A stretch of 64,000 bases of DNA from Armigeres subalbatus (lineage: Eukaryota; Arthropoda; Insecta; Diptera; Culicidae), in the NCBI RefSeq assembly GCF_024139115.2, contig NC_085140.1:461187506-461251505 (forward strand), in the 5' to 3' direction. A model generated the notes under the pieces. It did no database searches. It was not told the origin of the DNA and was given only the letters and a program-made list of their open reading frames with translations. Positions within the stretch are counted from its first letter, which is position 1. Every line of letters starts with the position of its first letter. Shown piece by piece: positions 1 to 11,156 of this stretch. The translations under genes were made by a program, and so were the position numbers.

Positions 1-2174
1 TTGTTGACCAAATTTTATGAAATTCGGCCACAACATTATTTGATATGCAAATAATGTTTATGCCAAATTTGAGCATAATTGGTTATAGAAAACCCCGCTG
101 ACAATAATAGAACAAAACCTGCCAGAGCCGTAATTTCCCCTAGGTAAGAAGTCAAAATTTCAATTTCGTATTGAAATAATACCCTTTTGAAACTATGTTG
201 TTTTACGAAACTGTTGATTATTGATTCATAGTGAGTTATAAAATAATAGTTTGGAAATTCTCCTCCACAGCGCTCACATCTTATATAACAACTAAGCATA
301 TGTGCATCTTCTCCGCTTGCCAGAAATGCACGAGGCTGCTGAACTTCGGCAAAACCCTGCAGAATTCAACGCATTCCTAAACAAGCCTCTTTTGTGTGGA
401 GCAGCCGACGCTGTTGAACTTTGCCAGCTTTTGGTACAATGTGTATCTCGTTTCCGTTGGGATTTCAGCAGAAATAGAAGCAGCACCAAAACCTCGGCAA
501 AGACCACGACGGAGCAACATAACCCGACCGACGGTACCGGAATTGCAGCGAAACGCTCGCAACAAAACCGCAAATAGTAATATGGTTCTCCCACCTTTGC
601 GGTTTGGCATCGTCTTCAGTGCAGAAACTTCTAGTGGAAGAACAGAGCCGGGAGCTCTAACAAAAGTGTTATAATTCGGTATGTTTTTTGTTCAAACCGG
701 AAGCTTCCGGGTGATATCGCATAGAATAATCGCAAGTCAAATTTTATTGCTCATATCTTCTTAATAAAGCTTATTTCAATAAAAGTCGCCATTGCATCAA
801 ATATAAAAGCAGACCGTATGGCGTTGAGGCAGAATGCATCTCATCTAGCTGGAACCGAGGGCGCTTTCATACCGTGAATGGATTATACGTTTATTCGTTT
901 CAGGAATCGACGCTGCAGTGTTTACTTTCCATCACCTCACCTTCATCCGAGAACCGACTGCAGTCGCTTCAGCCGTCTTCTGAGCACACTCAGCGTGATT
1001 TTAAGCTCCGGTTTACCAACGCGTTCAGTTTATCACAATCCACTCTGCGCCAGAGTTGAGTGGAGAATGGCTCTGGTTATTAAAAACGAAGAGCTTATTT
1101 CTACCACTGCACTGCACTGCACTGGCAAACCAGCGAGCCAACGTCTATTATCCGGAAGAGCTGCTGCTGCTGTTGGAGAAGGGTAGGGCTTTGCCATTTT
1201 TCACTTTTCCGGTCAGTGCTTTTTAATTGCCAACGATTTAAGCGACGTCGACGTACTTTGGGAGGGCATTTTTCTTCCTCTCCGCGAAGATGGTAACGAC
1301 AAGAAGGAATTTCCGCAACGTTGAATCGCTAAAATACGACGCAGATTCAAGTTACAGATGGGTTGAGCTGTGTGCGGTTTGGAGATGCGAATAATCTGAT
1401 CTTGTTTTGACTTACGACTCCTGCAAAGGATGAAAAACTCGAGTTTGCACAAACAAGGTGCAGTAAGGAGAGGCAGTAGTTCTAAGTTCCAAGTATAATT
1501 TTCAATAGTTCTTTAATGTTAAACATTCGAAAGAATTGCTATCTAAAATTTTATTACGTTTCTGTACTAAACTAAACGCTATTTTAAGTTGTAAGAACCC
1601 AAATTGTTTCTCCTGACATTGATGAAACTTTTCTTGTGGTCTAAAATACCATTTTAGGAAAGAAGGAAGGAATGTCTCATTATATCTGTGAGTATAATGT
1701 TTGTTGTATTCAGTTAATGACATGACTGTAATTTTTCTTTGAAAAAAAAAACTGGGACTTGAAGGCAAAACTCCTTACGTAGCGTAAACATTGGGCCGAA
1801 TTACCGTCGACAGATTGGCCAATGCTACACACTCAGATTAAATTTCGCTGGTCGGTAATTATTTGACCGAATTATATTGCACCGCGCATGAAAAAGTCTA
1901 TTCATCCATTCGTCGCAACAAAAAATAAGCGCCAGATAGTCGCCAAAGAAAAACATACCTGCAGTAAAAAAGTTACCCTGATAATTTTAAGAATTTGACC
2001 GCCACGCGGTGAATGCTTTGTTGGCACGTGTTATTTGGACAGCGGATAGATTTTTCAGATTTCTGGAAGCCTTGAAACTGATCACGAAAGTTTTCATTTT
2101 GTTGCAAGGCATAATATCGATAATTACTTATATCAACAAATCATGTCGTAAAAAATCTAATATAACAGATGTTC
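1..2174. other. Anonymous sequence, no supported gene
   Basis: No reading frame here shows a recognisable domain. The GC-richer stretch at about 290-620 has overlapping open frames on both strands (longest about 100 codons), which fits compositional openness better than a gene. A TATAAAAG string at 802-809 could be a core promoter, but nothing downstream looks like a gene start. Confidence 0.5.
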
Positions 2175-2700
2175 TGGTACTCTCAAATGCGGGCATCTCA
2201 TCACGCAGAAATATGATCATCCCGTTCCAAAATAATACTACATATCCTAATTGCAGTCGTCCCACGAACGCGGAAGAAGAGACTTTTGAGTGTGGATGTT
2301 CCACTACGCAACATTGTGATCGATTAATCACCACTCTTTATACAGGGTATCCAACCAAACAAATTTGAATGCGGACGTCCTACCACGCAGGATAATAATT
2401 AATCTGATACACAATACCACACTTCGCAATCCTGGACGTACCATCAAAGCAGTTGTAGAAACTTTTAAATACGGACGTCCCACTATACATAATTGAAATC
2501 ATTGCGGTCCACAACTACACCATTCTTCTCACGGGTGTTCCACCACCGCAGAGAAAGAATCTATTGCAGGGGGACCCAGCTAGAATCATGACCAATACTC
2601 TTCTAACGGGTGCCCCACTAACGCAGAGGAAGAAACTCATTAGTACAGACGTCCCATCACGCAAAATTGTGATCATTTCATCTGTGATCATTATGCGCAT
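2175..2700. repeat. Degenerate tandem repeat with CGGACGTCCCACCACGCA-like core
   Basis: Variants of a core resembling GGACGTCCCACCACGCAG recur irregularly (near 2255, 2300, 2370, 2480, 2530, 2610 and 2650), separated by AT-rich spacers often containing a GTGATCATT-like string. Spacing is uneven, so this is a strongly decayed minisatellite or a row of diverged fragments. The open frames inside are not judged coding. Confidence 0.45.
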
Positions 2701-3440
2701 TTAAACTATTCTACTCACTTTCCTCACAACTCAATTTATTTACCGCAGAATAAATCGTTCTGCATACTTCTAGATAACATGCAACTTTTATTAAAAATGC
2801 CTTTCTCTAGAAAAGATTGGTTGCTAATGTGGGGTAGACCTGGTAGTACGAACAAATTAACAAATTGAACATCGCTGCTACTTATTTAATTGATAAGGCT
2901 GTCGAACTTATTTTGTACACAACAGTGTTGCTAAGATTGAGTTTGCATTACTGGATTCACCGCCAGGCAATCCTTAGTTTGCACACAAAAATTTGTTGAA
3001 TGATCCACAAACTTTTTCGATAATATGTTCGGTGATCAATTCATTGTTATGACCATGAGGGAACCCCCTCAAGATGTGCATATGATTCGTATAAAAAGGC
3101 CCATGGCCCACTCTAGTCTATGGATCAATATAATCATAAAACTGTAAATTAATTGAAAATGTTTGACCACTTTCAGCATTTCGAAATGTTCAAGGAAAAG
3201 GTTACCAGAGCCCCTGAATGGATAAGTGGATTTTTCACTGTAGCCAAAGGGTAGCATGCTGTTCGACTAGTGAGTAGTCAACATGAGAGCACCTAACAAG
3301 GCAATGAAGCGTCAATATTTTCGCCTATCGTTGATCCATGAAATGAAATCAAAATTAAATGGAGCTAAATTTTTCTCCAAGCTTTGACCCGCGGCTACTA
3401 TCATCTTGAGCTTCAACCAAACCACCGTTCTTGTCCGAGA
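2701..3440. other. Anonymous AT-rich sequence
   Basis: No coding signal, repeat unit or terminal repeat was recognised here. Confidence 0.4.
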
Positions 3441-3857
3441 ACGGCATGTCCCACTTTACAGGACTAATGTTTGGTGTAATTTTTTTTCTATTCCTTTCTT
3501 TATTTGGTAGGCACTCCCTGTTACTTAACCGCTACTGTGCCGAGATCTACTGTGGTATTATGCAGCCTGAATCCACACAGAATCTATTTTTAGATTTTTC
3601 CATTATTCATTGTTATTGTCGTTGCTGGTCCATCTCATCGTGAGTCCATTGTGTCCGTTTTGTCCATGTCGTCGTGTATCCAATGATCGTTGCATACGGG
3701 TAACGTTGGAAGAAGCCCTCCGAGAAGAACAAGTTGTCAGTCGTCATCATGCAGCGATAAGCCACCGCATAGGATGCGCATCTGACGACTGACGAGGGTT
3801 TTGGTGGAGGGGCTGGAAATCGAACCCATGACAATTCGCTTGTAAGGCGAACGTGTA

Positions 3858-5079
3858 CACGGTTAGAAAAAAGTACCTAATATTAGGTACTTTTCACTCA
3901 AATCGGGGGTTCAGCGTGGGAACCCAAAATTAGGCATTTTTTTCTTGAAATTAAGTAAAATTCACTTAATATTAAGTAAATATACTTAATTTTAAATAGA
4001 AATTAACCAAAATTTAGGTAAATTTCAATCATATTGTAGAAACAACAATTTTCCGGTTTGAATTTTGTACACGCAGAAAAACATATTGTAGAAACAACAA
4101 TTTTCCGGTTTGAATTCAACAATAAATATTGTTAACTCAGGGCTAATAATATTTTACTTTTGAAACAATCCAGAATATTGTTGTTTCTACAATCATAATT
4201 TGCGCAACGCTAAATGTGTTTCAACAATATTATTGTTGAAACAATTGTAAATGTATTGTTGAATCAATGACACAAACACGTTTGGTTCAACAATAAATAT
4301 TGTTGAAGTAAAATCGTATTGCCTTATGGTACTTTTTTTTCTTTTTTAAATTAAATTAAATATTCAAACAACATCGTAAATAACGGTTCTGTATTCATCA
4401 TATATATTGAATCTTCAAATAATTCCACAAAATGAGAACATTACCATACTCTGCAACTAGTTTGTCGCCCTCCAGCACCCGGTGAGGCGGTGGTAAATCA
4501 TTCGGTAACACCACCGGCGGGCGATGGTCGGTGTTGCTGGTAACACCATTATTTTCACGAATCGCCCTGTAAAACAACGGATTCGGTGCAAATGTTAAAA
4601 ATGTTAAAATGTAAATTAATACCAATTTACCTGTTGTCCAATAAAACATAGTTAATGCAGCTTTTTGGTGCAGAAGTGTCGGTCACACGATGCTATTTGT
4701 TTTGTTTTCTTCCACAAAAATTTCAATTCTATACACATTTAAAAATACACACTGATTTGAATTTAATCAATTTGAGAACAACAATAAATATTGTTGAAAT
4801 AACAATAATTCTGTTGTTTCAATAATAGTGTATTGTAGTTTCAACAATATATGTTCTTCAAAACAACAATATGCAGATTATTGAACTGAAAATATTTTTT
4901 ATTAGATTAACCATACATAATTTTGCTGCGTGTAATTTTGAGATTACTCAACGTTGGGTTCCCACACTTCATGCCCTTGTTGAGTGGTTTTGTTCTTCAT
5001 TTTATGACATCAAAGGGAAGAGGGAGAGAGATGCAAGAGAAAAAAAGTACCTAAAATTAGGTACTTTTTTCTAACCGTG
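3858..5079. mobile_element. Non-autonomous DNA transposon, TA target duplication
   Basis: Both ends share an inverted repeat starting CACGGTTAGAAAAAAGTACC (left 3858 onward; right the reverse complement ending at 5079). Each end is flanked by TA (3856-3857 and 5080-5081). Imperfect similarity continues inward (a GTGGGAACCCAA string near 3915 and its complement near 4955). A TA duplication is typical of Tc1/mariner-like and related MITE families; no transposase was seen. The interior is rich in ATTGTTGTTTC/AACAATATTG inverted motifs, including a direct duplication of about 35 bp at 4031 and 4083, so a second element may be nested. The interior also contains a two-exon coding-like piece on the minus strand. 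The clean split of the surrounding tRNA-like sequence supports the boundaries. Confidence 0.8.
4445..4692 (-). pseudogene. Captured two-exon coding fragment inside the TIR element
   Basis: On the minus strand, a 62 nt piece (4692-4631) ends CAG and is followed by GTAAAT. A 64 nt intron-like segment (4630-4567) ends TTTTACAG, and a 122 nt piece (4566-4445) is followed by GTAATG. Joined, the two pieces stay open in one frame, with VLLDNR crossing the junction and then AIRENNGV. The protein family is not recognised. The upstream acceptor (AAATAG before 4692) is weak. Length, donor, acceptor and frame agreement suggest a host gene fragment picked up at the DNA level with its intron. It could also be part of a lost transposase gene. 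It is far too short to be functional alone. Confidence 0.45.
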
Positions 5080-5165
5080 TAGCCAGCTACGCTACGGGAC
5101 CCCCCTTTGGTGTAAATTTTGTTGCTGAAATATTTCAAAAAGATATGATGCTAATATTAGGCCAT

Positions 5166-5547
5166 TACCCACATATTGGGCCAATGTCCTTGTTTATATC
5201 GATGATATCCTCGTGTTTGCCAGTTTGTTATAGAAGCTCTACACAACGATAGCCCAGGCACACAGGTATTAAAAAATAATAATTTAACTTTGATTATGGA
5301 AAAATGTGAGTTATATCGACACCGCATGGATGAATCTGGGTTCTACGTGGATGAAGCAAAGATAAAACATTTACAACAATTTCGACATCTAGCCGCCGTT
5401 TCCGTTTCTGGAATTTTGCCGACGAAACCAGTCCATTATGGTCCGTTTCATCTTCTAAGACATGGGGCTGGGCTGCCATCCAATCGAAAGCATTCGAAAA
5501 TACGAAAAAACAAATCACCCGCTGTACGCTTGTGTGGTAGATATTGG
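5166..5547 (+). pseudogene. Ty3/gypsy reverse transcriptase fragment
   Basis: Translation around 5185-5225 gives VYIDDILVFAS, the catalytic YIDD box of Ty3/gypsy-type RT. It is followed near 5276-5360 by NNLTLIMEKCEL and by ESGFYVDEAKIK, matching the family blocks just after the active site. Near 5463-5535 a further block ending AFENTKKQIT resembles the RT-to-RNase H connection. Stops and frame changes separate the blocks, so it is dead. The relic stops where the TTGGAT array begins and resumes with RNase H after it (7840 onward). Confidence 0.8.
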
Positions 5548-7485
5548 ATTTGAATTGGAATTGGATTTGGATAAAATTTGGATTGCATTTGGATTGGATT
5601 ATGATTGGATTTGGATTTGATTTGAATTTGGATTGGATTCGAATTGGATTTGAAATGAGTTTGGATTTAGTTTGGAATTGGATTGAATTTGGAGTGGATT
5701 TGGATTTCGATTTGGATTGGATTTAAATTGGATTTGGATTGAATTTGGATTGGATTTGGTTAAAATTTGGATTGGATTTGGATTGGATTATGATTAAAAT
5801 TGGATTTGATTTGAATTTGGATTGGATTCGAATTGGATTTGAAATGAGTTTGGATTTGGATTTGGATTCGGATTGAATTTGGATTTGGATTGGATTTGGA
5901 TATGGATTTAGTTTGGAATTTGATTGAATTTGGAGTGGATTTGGATTTCGATTAGGATTGGATTTTGGTTGGAGTTGGATAAGATTTGGATCGTATTTGG
6001 ATTTGATTTGAATTAGATCTGTATAGGACTTGGATTGGATTTGGATAGGATTTGGATTGGATTGGGTTTTGAATGGATTTGGATTGGATTTGGATTGAAG
6101 TTGGATAAGATTTGGATTGGATTTGGATTGGATTTGGATTGGATTTGGATTGGATTTGGATTGGATTTGGATTGGATTTGGATTGGATTTGGATTGGATT
6201 TGGATTGGATTTGGATTGGATTTGGATTGGATTTGGATTGGATTTGGATTGGATTTGGATTGGTTTGGATTGGTTTGGATTGGTTTGGATTGGTTTGGAT
6301 TGGTTTGGATTGGTTTGGATTGGTTTGGATTGGATTTGGTTGGTTTGGATTGGATTTGGATTGGTTTGGATTGGTTTGGATTGGTTTGGATTGGTTTGGA
6401 TTGGATTTGGATTGGTTTGGATTGGTTTGGATTGGTTTGGATTGGTTTGGATTGGTTTGGTTGGTTAGGATTGGTTTGGATTGGTTTGGATTGGTTTGGT
6501 TGGTTTGGATTGGTTTGGATTGGTTTGGATTGGTTTGGATTGGTTTGATTGGTTTGGATTGGTTTGGATTGGTTTGGATTGGTTTGGTTGGTTTGGATTG
6601 GTTTGGATTGGTTTGGATTGGTTTGGTTGGTTTGGATTGGTTTGGATTGGTTTGGATTGGTTTGGATTGGTTTGGATTGGTTTGTATTGATTTGGATTGG
6701 TTTGGATTGGTTTGGATTGGTTTGGATTGGTTTGGATTGATTTGGATTGGTTTGGATTGGTTTGGATTGGTTTGGATTGGATTTGGATTTGGATTGGTTT
6801 GGTTTGGATTGGTTTGGATTGGTTTGGATTGGATTTGGATTGGATTGGTTTGGATTGGTTTGGATTGGTTTGGATTGGTTTGGATTGGTTTGGATTGGTT
6901 TGGATTGGATTTGGATTGATTTGGATTGGTTTGGATTGATTTTATTGGTTTGGATTGGTTTAGATTGGTTTGGATTGGTTTGGATTGGTTTGGATTAGAT
7001 TTGATTGGTTTGGATTGGATTTGGATTGGATTTGGATTTGGATTGGATTTGGATTGGATTTGGATTGGATTTGGATTGGATTTGGATTGGATTTGGATTG
7101 GATTTGGATTGGATTTGATTGAATTTGGATTGGATTTGGATTGGATTTGGATTGGATTTGGATTGGATTTGGATTGGATTTGGATTGGATTTGGGTTAGG
7201 TTAGGAATGGATTTAGATTTAGTTGGATTTGTATTGGATTTGGATTGGAGCTTGATTGATGTTGAATTGGATTTGGATTGGAGTTGGATTGGATTTGGAT
7301 TGGATTGGATTTGGATTTTATTTGGATTAGATTGGATTTGGATTGGATTGGAATTAGATTGGATTTGAATAGGATTTTGATTGGATTTAGAATGGATTGG
7401 ATTCGGAATGCATTTGGATTGGAATAGAATTGAATTTAGATAAGATTTGGATTGGATTTCGATTGAAATTGGAATTAGAATGGAT
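5540..7485. repeat. TTTGGATTGG(A) minisatellite, 10/11 bp units
   Basis: A nearly pure array of TTGGAT-type repeats. The edges (about 5540-6110 and 7205-7485) are degenerate. Two blocks (about 6110-6245 and 7010-7200) are regular 11 bp units ATTTGGATTGG. The core (about 6245-7000) is mostly the 10 bp unit TTTGGATTGG. The motif contains no stop in any plus frame, so long open frames (up to 294 codons of Trp, Ile, Gly, Leu, Asp and Phe) appear in all frames and are not genes. The array sits between the two halves of a Ty3/gypsy pol relic. Confidence 0.95.
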
Positions 7486-7838
7486 TTATATGAATTCTGT
7501 AAACAAAACATATAAAAACTTAGTTGTAAATTGTTGTAGCTTCGAAATAGCGTTTGTTTAGTAATGAAATAACGGCACATGTGAGAGTAGAGATAAAGGA
7601 TAATGTGGTAGATATTGTTAGCAATGAGTGTTAGATAAAAATGTGTGTGTGTTGATTTTCGGATGCAAGCAAAGCGCGGACTACGCATCGTCTGTGACGA
7701 CTGTGACGAGAGTATGAGTGTTGGTTTCTGTTGAACATGTCTACGATTGCAAAGAAAAATCATTCTGTTGGCTAACATTGAGCGGATCGCACGCACGGAG
7801 TTGGCGTTCTCGGTCACCACAGCTTGCACTCGGCTATT
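7486..7838. other. Anonymous sequence between minisatellite and RNase H relic
   Basis: No recognisable gene. A short GT run lies at about 7641-7652. It may be decayed element sequence or an additional insertion. Confidence 0.4.
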
Positions 7839-7839
7839 T

Positions 7840-8010
7840 TTCAGATAGATTAACAATCCTATATACTGATGCTTCTGCAAAAGTAAACCAAGAATTATCA
7901 GTTTTGCATCAAAGGCATTAACCAGCACAGAGAAGAAGTATGCGCAAAATCAGCGAAGGGGTTTGGGCTGTAGAACATTTCGATTGCAGCAAATATTTCC
8001 ATGGTTGCTC
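7840..8010 (+). pseudogene. Ty3/gypsy RNase H fragment
   Basis: In shifting frames the sequence reads ILYTDASAK and then KALTSTEKKYAQNQREGVWA followed by VEHFDCSKYF. These match the TDAS catalytic box and the T-x-x-E-x-x-Y-x-x-x-x-x-E block of Ty3/gypsy RNase H. Several frame changes are needed, so it is non-functional. It is most simply the continuation of the RT relic at 5166-5547. Confidence 0.75.
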
Positions 8011-8099
8011 AAAAACGTGAACATTGTTGTTTCAAGCTCCAATACTATTGGCGGAACGTTGATTTACTGCTTCTCATAATATGGAAACACGGGATAAAC

Positions 8100-9670
8100 T
8101 AATCATCACGCTACAGCCGACGTTTAACGGGTGAAGCTTCCTGAAATTCGTCTACCAAGTTTCAGTGAACAGCTGAGAGTAGGTGACCTTTCATGACATT
8201 TTCCGCAGCTGGATACACGATAACCAACAGTTGACAGCTACTGACCTGGGACGGGACATGCAAAGAGGAAAAAATGTAACTTCAGCTGCTGCCAGTCAAC
8301 TGCTGTCACGAACTGTCAGGTGCAGCCAGCAGCTTTTTGAGTGAAAGTATTGGTATCCCAAATAAAATATTCCACATCATTTTTGTTTTACGAAGACTTT
8401 TTTACTTTAACGAGTATTCCAAACCATCCGTTTAGCTTGTTAATAATCAGTAATAAACCTGTGTTTTGTTCCCGGTATAAAAATCCTTATGAAAATGAAT
8501 TAACTATTTCGTGAATTGGATACACTTTTATTGTGCTCAGAAGGGTCCACCTGGGGTTTAGGTGAAACAGTCAAGTAAACAGTTGAAACTCTATGGTCAA
8601 CTGTGATGAAAAGAAGAACAAGTGTCAAAACAAGAGAAAAGAAGCAGCGTCTTTGCAGGTCTCGTCTCAGCTACTGACGAGTACCTGCGGTCATCGTTGA
8701 CTGGAAAAGTCCTCCAGGAAATCAACTCGGTTAAAATTACCGAAGTGAAATATGACGGGGCCTGGGTCACACTGGAGCGGAAGTACGAGAATAAGAAATT
8801 GATCGTCATGGCTCATTAAGATACACTACTCTCTATAGAAGCGATGAACAGGGCGAGCTATGGGTCACTAAGCAAGCTACTCGGAAAAGTGAAGCAATCG
8901 GAACCAAACGTTTCTTGACATTGCATCAAGCTTACGTCTTCTGGTTATTTTAATCTGAAAAAATGGAACTCCAACCCCAGCGCACTTCTGGATCTACTAC
9001 CGAATAATCTCGTTAGCAGCCGGCCGTCCCTTGAAATTGATTCAGCGAACACACCCGTGAAGTCCCTTGGCTTACTCTGGGACATCTTCACTGACTGTTT
9101 CATCTTTCGGTCACCTGACGGAGTAAAGACCCTGTCATTACCAAGCTAGTTGTACTTGCGTATACGGATCGCCTATTTGATTACATCACGAAAGGATGTC
9201 CTTGGAAGCATGAAGCATGTGTCGCCGGGTGGTTAGCCATGGATCCAGTCTCCGCAAGTCGCAAGTTGCACCATTGTCATCTATTGGCAAGATTGATCTG
9301 CACTACTATCACTGCAAAAACTTCCATTCTGGATTGCAGCTTCTTGTATCTTCTGTACGAGAAAGATTCTGGATCACTCGTATTAGAAGTCTGGCCAACT
9401 TTGTCTTGCACGACCGAAAGTTTTGGATCAACTCATGGGTGATCTCCAGTCGAAGCGCGTCTCCCTGGCACCACCATTCCTACGAGTAGGCGTGGATTAT
9501 TGTGGACCATTCTTCATAAAGCATCACACCCGTCAATCAACTCCTACAAAACATGACGTCGCTATCTTCGTCTGCCTTGTTTCTTCCCTCAAGCGGATGT
9601 TTTCGGGGTGGAAACTTTCTCGACACCCTGGGTATAGTGTATCCATAGAAAAGCTTCCAATTAATAAATG
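8100..9670 (+). mobile_element. BEL/Pao retrotransposon relic (gag, RT, integrase pieces)
   Basis: Ordered fragments of a BEL/Pao polyprotein are recognisable. Near 8130-8265 there is LPEIRLPSFS and, after a frameshift, VTFHDIFRSWIHDNQQL (the DUF1759 gag region). Near 8680-8818 there is YLRSSLTGKVLQEI through KLIVMAH (later DUF1759). Near 8950-9110 an RT segment has FNLKKWNSNPSALL and TPVKSLGLLWD. Near 9300-9480 come remnants of the integrase zinc-binding region (YHCKNFHSGLQ). From about 9485 the integrase core starts with VGVDYCGPFFIK. Stops, frameshifts and large internal gaps mean it is inactive. It parallels the better-preserved copy at 10357-14164. The 8340-8560 stretch interrupts gag and is not recognised. 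Confidence 0.8.
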
Positions 9671-10356
9671 AGTAAATGCTAATAGAATGTCAAGTGGTCT
9701 CAGCTCCAGGGAAGTCTAGTTTGGTTCGGGTTATATAGATGAAAAACTACGATACTGTTGGTCATGGTCTGTTGGATTTAGTCTGTAAAATTTGGTTCCA
9801 CCTGTTATGATCAATGTTTCTTATCGCAATTAAATAACACGTCATTCACACACACCGGCAACGCAAGTGTTTTGCTCTACTACAGTCACTTTACGAGTGA
9901 CAAAAATTATTCATAGCTAGGACTATGTCTCTTCGTGCCGATCATCAGGTATGGTCGTTGTCTTAGCTTCAACGATCGCATCGGAAATGATTAGACGCTT
10001 CAAGATCTCGTCCACTTCGAAAGTAGCTCTGGATGTCTTGAAGAAAATCCCAAAACCGTTTCTGATTGGTTGCTTCACGGCAGGGTTATTCAAAAAAGTA
10101 AAAAGATCGGCGTATTCTGATCATCTTTCTTGGATTCATTCCTTAAGAGCATCGAATAAGTTGGCGGAAATTTTTGTGGCTTGATTTAATAATTGTTCCT
10201 ACATAAATTGGAGCGCAACGTCAACTTCAGTGCAGAACTCACGGCAGAGTAGTTCCACAGCAGGTTCGAGGGCTTGAATTATTTCACCAGCCGCCAAAAA
10301 ATCATCACCGGAGTTAAATTTGGATTCGTTTGAGCATAGATCACATGCTATCCCAG
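9671..10356. other. Anonymous sequence between two BEL/Pao relics
   Basis: Short open frames only, no recognised domain. The stretch just before 10357 contains ATGCTATCCCAG, similar to TGCTACCCAG just after 14164; this may be part of a target-site remnant. Confidence 0.35.
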
Positions 10357-10621
10357 TGTTCACGCACATAGAGCGAAAAATCGATCGATCAACAAACTAC
10401 ACTTTATTGCCGTATTGAAACACTTTATTTTGGGAGTAAAGTAACACAAGTTTCTATTTTGTGTGGAAAGTACCGATCGCGGCGGAGGTTTATTACTAAC
10501 TTATCTATCAGCTGCTTCTGTTCTGCTGCCTCTACGCAGTAGAGGTGGTTTTGAGCAAAGCAACAGCCGATCGCCTCACGGGTTGGTATGGTGAACATTT
10601 TTCGCTCTATGTGCGTGAACA
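10357..10621 (-). repeat. LTR-like block with 23 bp inverted ends, apparently flipped
   Basis: The block starts TGTTCACGCACATAGAGCG and ends with the reverse complement, CGCTCTATGTGCGTGAACA. Its polyadenylation-like AATAAAGTG strings lie on the minus strand, whereas the leader and genes that follow run on the plus strand. The plus-strand 3' end (13990-14164) shows the same spaced AATAAAGTG signals in the sense direction. This suggests the 5' LTR was inverted between its own terminal repeats, or that a solo LTR of a relative sits here in the opposite orientation. Confidence 0.5.
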
Positions 10622-11156
10622 TATTTGGTCCTTGGAGCCGGATCAACCACGGAAAAGGACTTTTGTGCGCGGTTCAATAGTGCTACGTGGAAGAAAGGTC
10701 ACTAGTGCCGGACAATAAGTGCCTTTGTGGAGTGCGAACAAAGTGCACAGAAATTCGCCATCTCGAGTGATATGTTGGCGCGCTGTGATTGCCATCTTGG
10801 GCGGCAATTATTAATTAAGTGTCTGAAGAGGATTAAGTGTTGCTGGAGCCTGGAGGCGGATTTATTAGTTTCGTCGACTGCGGCAAAAGGTGCCAGCTAG
10901 CGGATCGTCGTAGGGCTGACGGCGATATTCGAGAGAAACGATCGGACTACGGAAGGCTGAAAAAGGGAAGTGCGTCGCTAGTTGGTCTTGGATTCCGCTG
11001 ATACCTGGTTGGCTCGATTTCCGTGGTCCGATTTGGGTGGTCAGTTCATCTCGCGGCGCGTGGAACATACGGTCGATTTGTTGTCATCAGTGCAGTGTGC
11101 AGCCGGAGGAGATAGAATAGTGCAGTGTAGTGTTCCCAGTGCAAACGAACTTCTAA

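Larger units (their letters stand above)
3602..5105 (-). mobile_element. tRNA-derived (SINE-like) repeat, split by a DNA element
   Basis: Read on the minus strand, 5105-5082 joined to 3857-3802 gives a near-complete tRNA shape. It has a G-rich acceptor strand, a D-arm, an anticodon stem TTCGC/GCGAA around loop CTTACAA, a T-loop GGTTCGATT, and a genomic CCA at 3804-3802. The loop would give anticodon UAC (valine) if functional. About 200-350 bp of non-tRNA sequence follows on the same strand, which is the usual layout of a tRNA-headed SINE; the far end is not defined. The tRNA-like head is interrupted in its anticodon-arm region by the 3858-5079 element, with the TA dinucleotide duplicated. 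An old tRNA pseudogene is the alternative. Confidence 0.5.

Noticed and set aside
292..610. Overlapping plus and minus frames of 77-100 codons
   Set aside because: Open on several frames at once in a GC-richer patch; no domain or start context supports any one of them.
2009..2368. 119-codon plus frame
   Set aside because: Overlaps a degenerate tandem repeat, has no recognisable domain, and composition changes along its length.
6035..7204. Long plus-strand frames rich in Trp, Ile, Gly, Leu, Asp and Phe, and the minus-strand frame rich in Gln, Ser, Asn and Pro
   Set aside because: They are products of a stop-free 10/11 bp repeat read in every frame, not genes.
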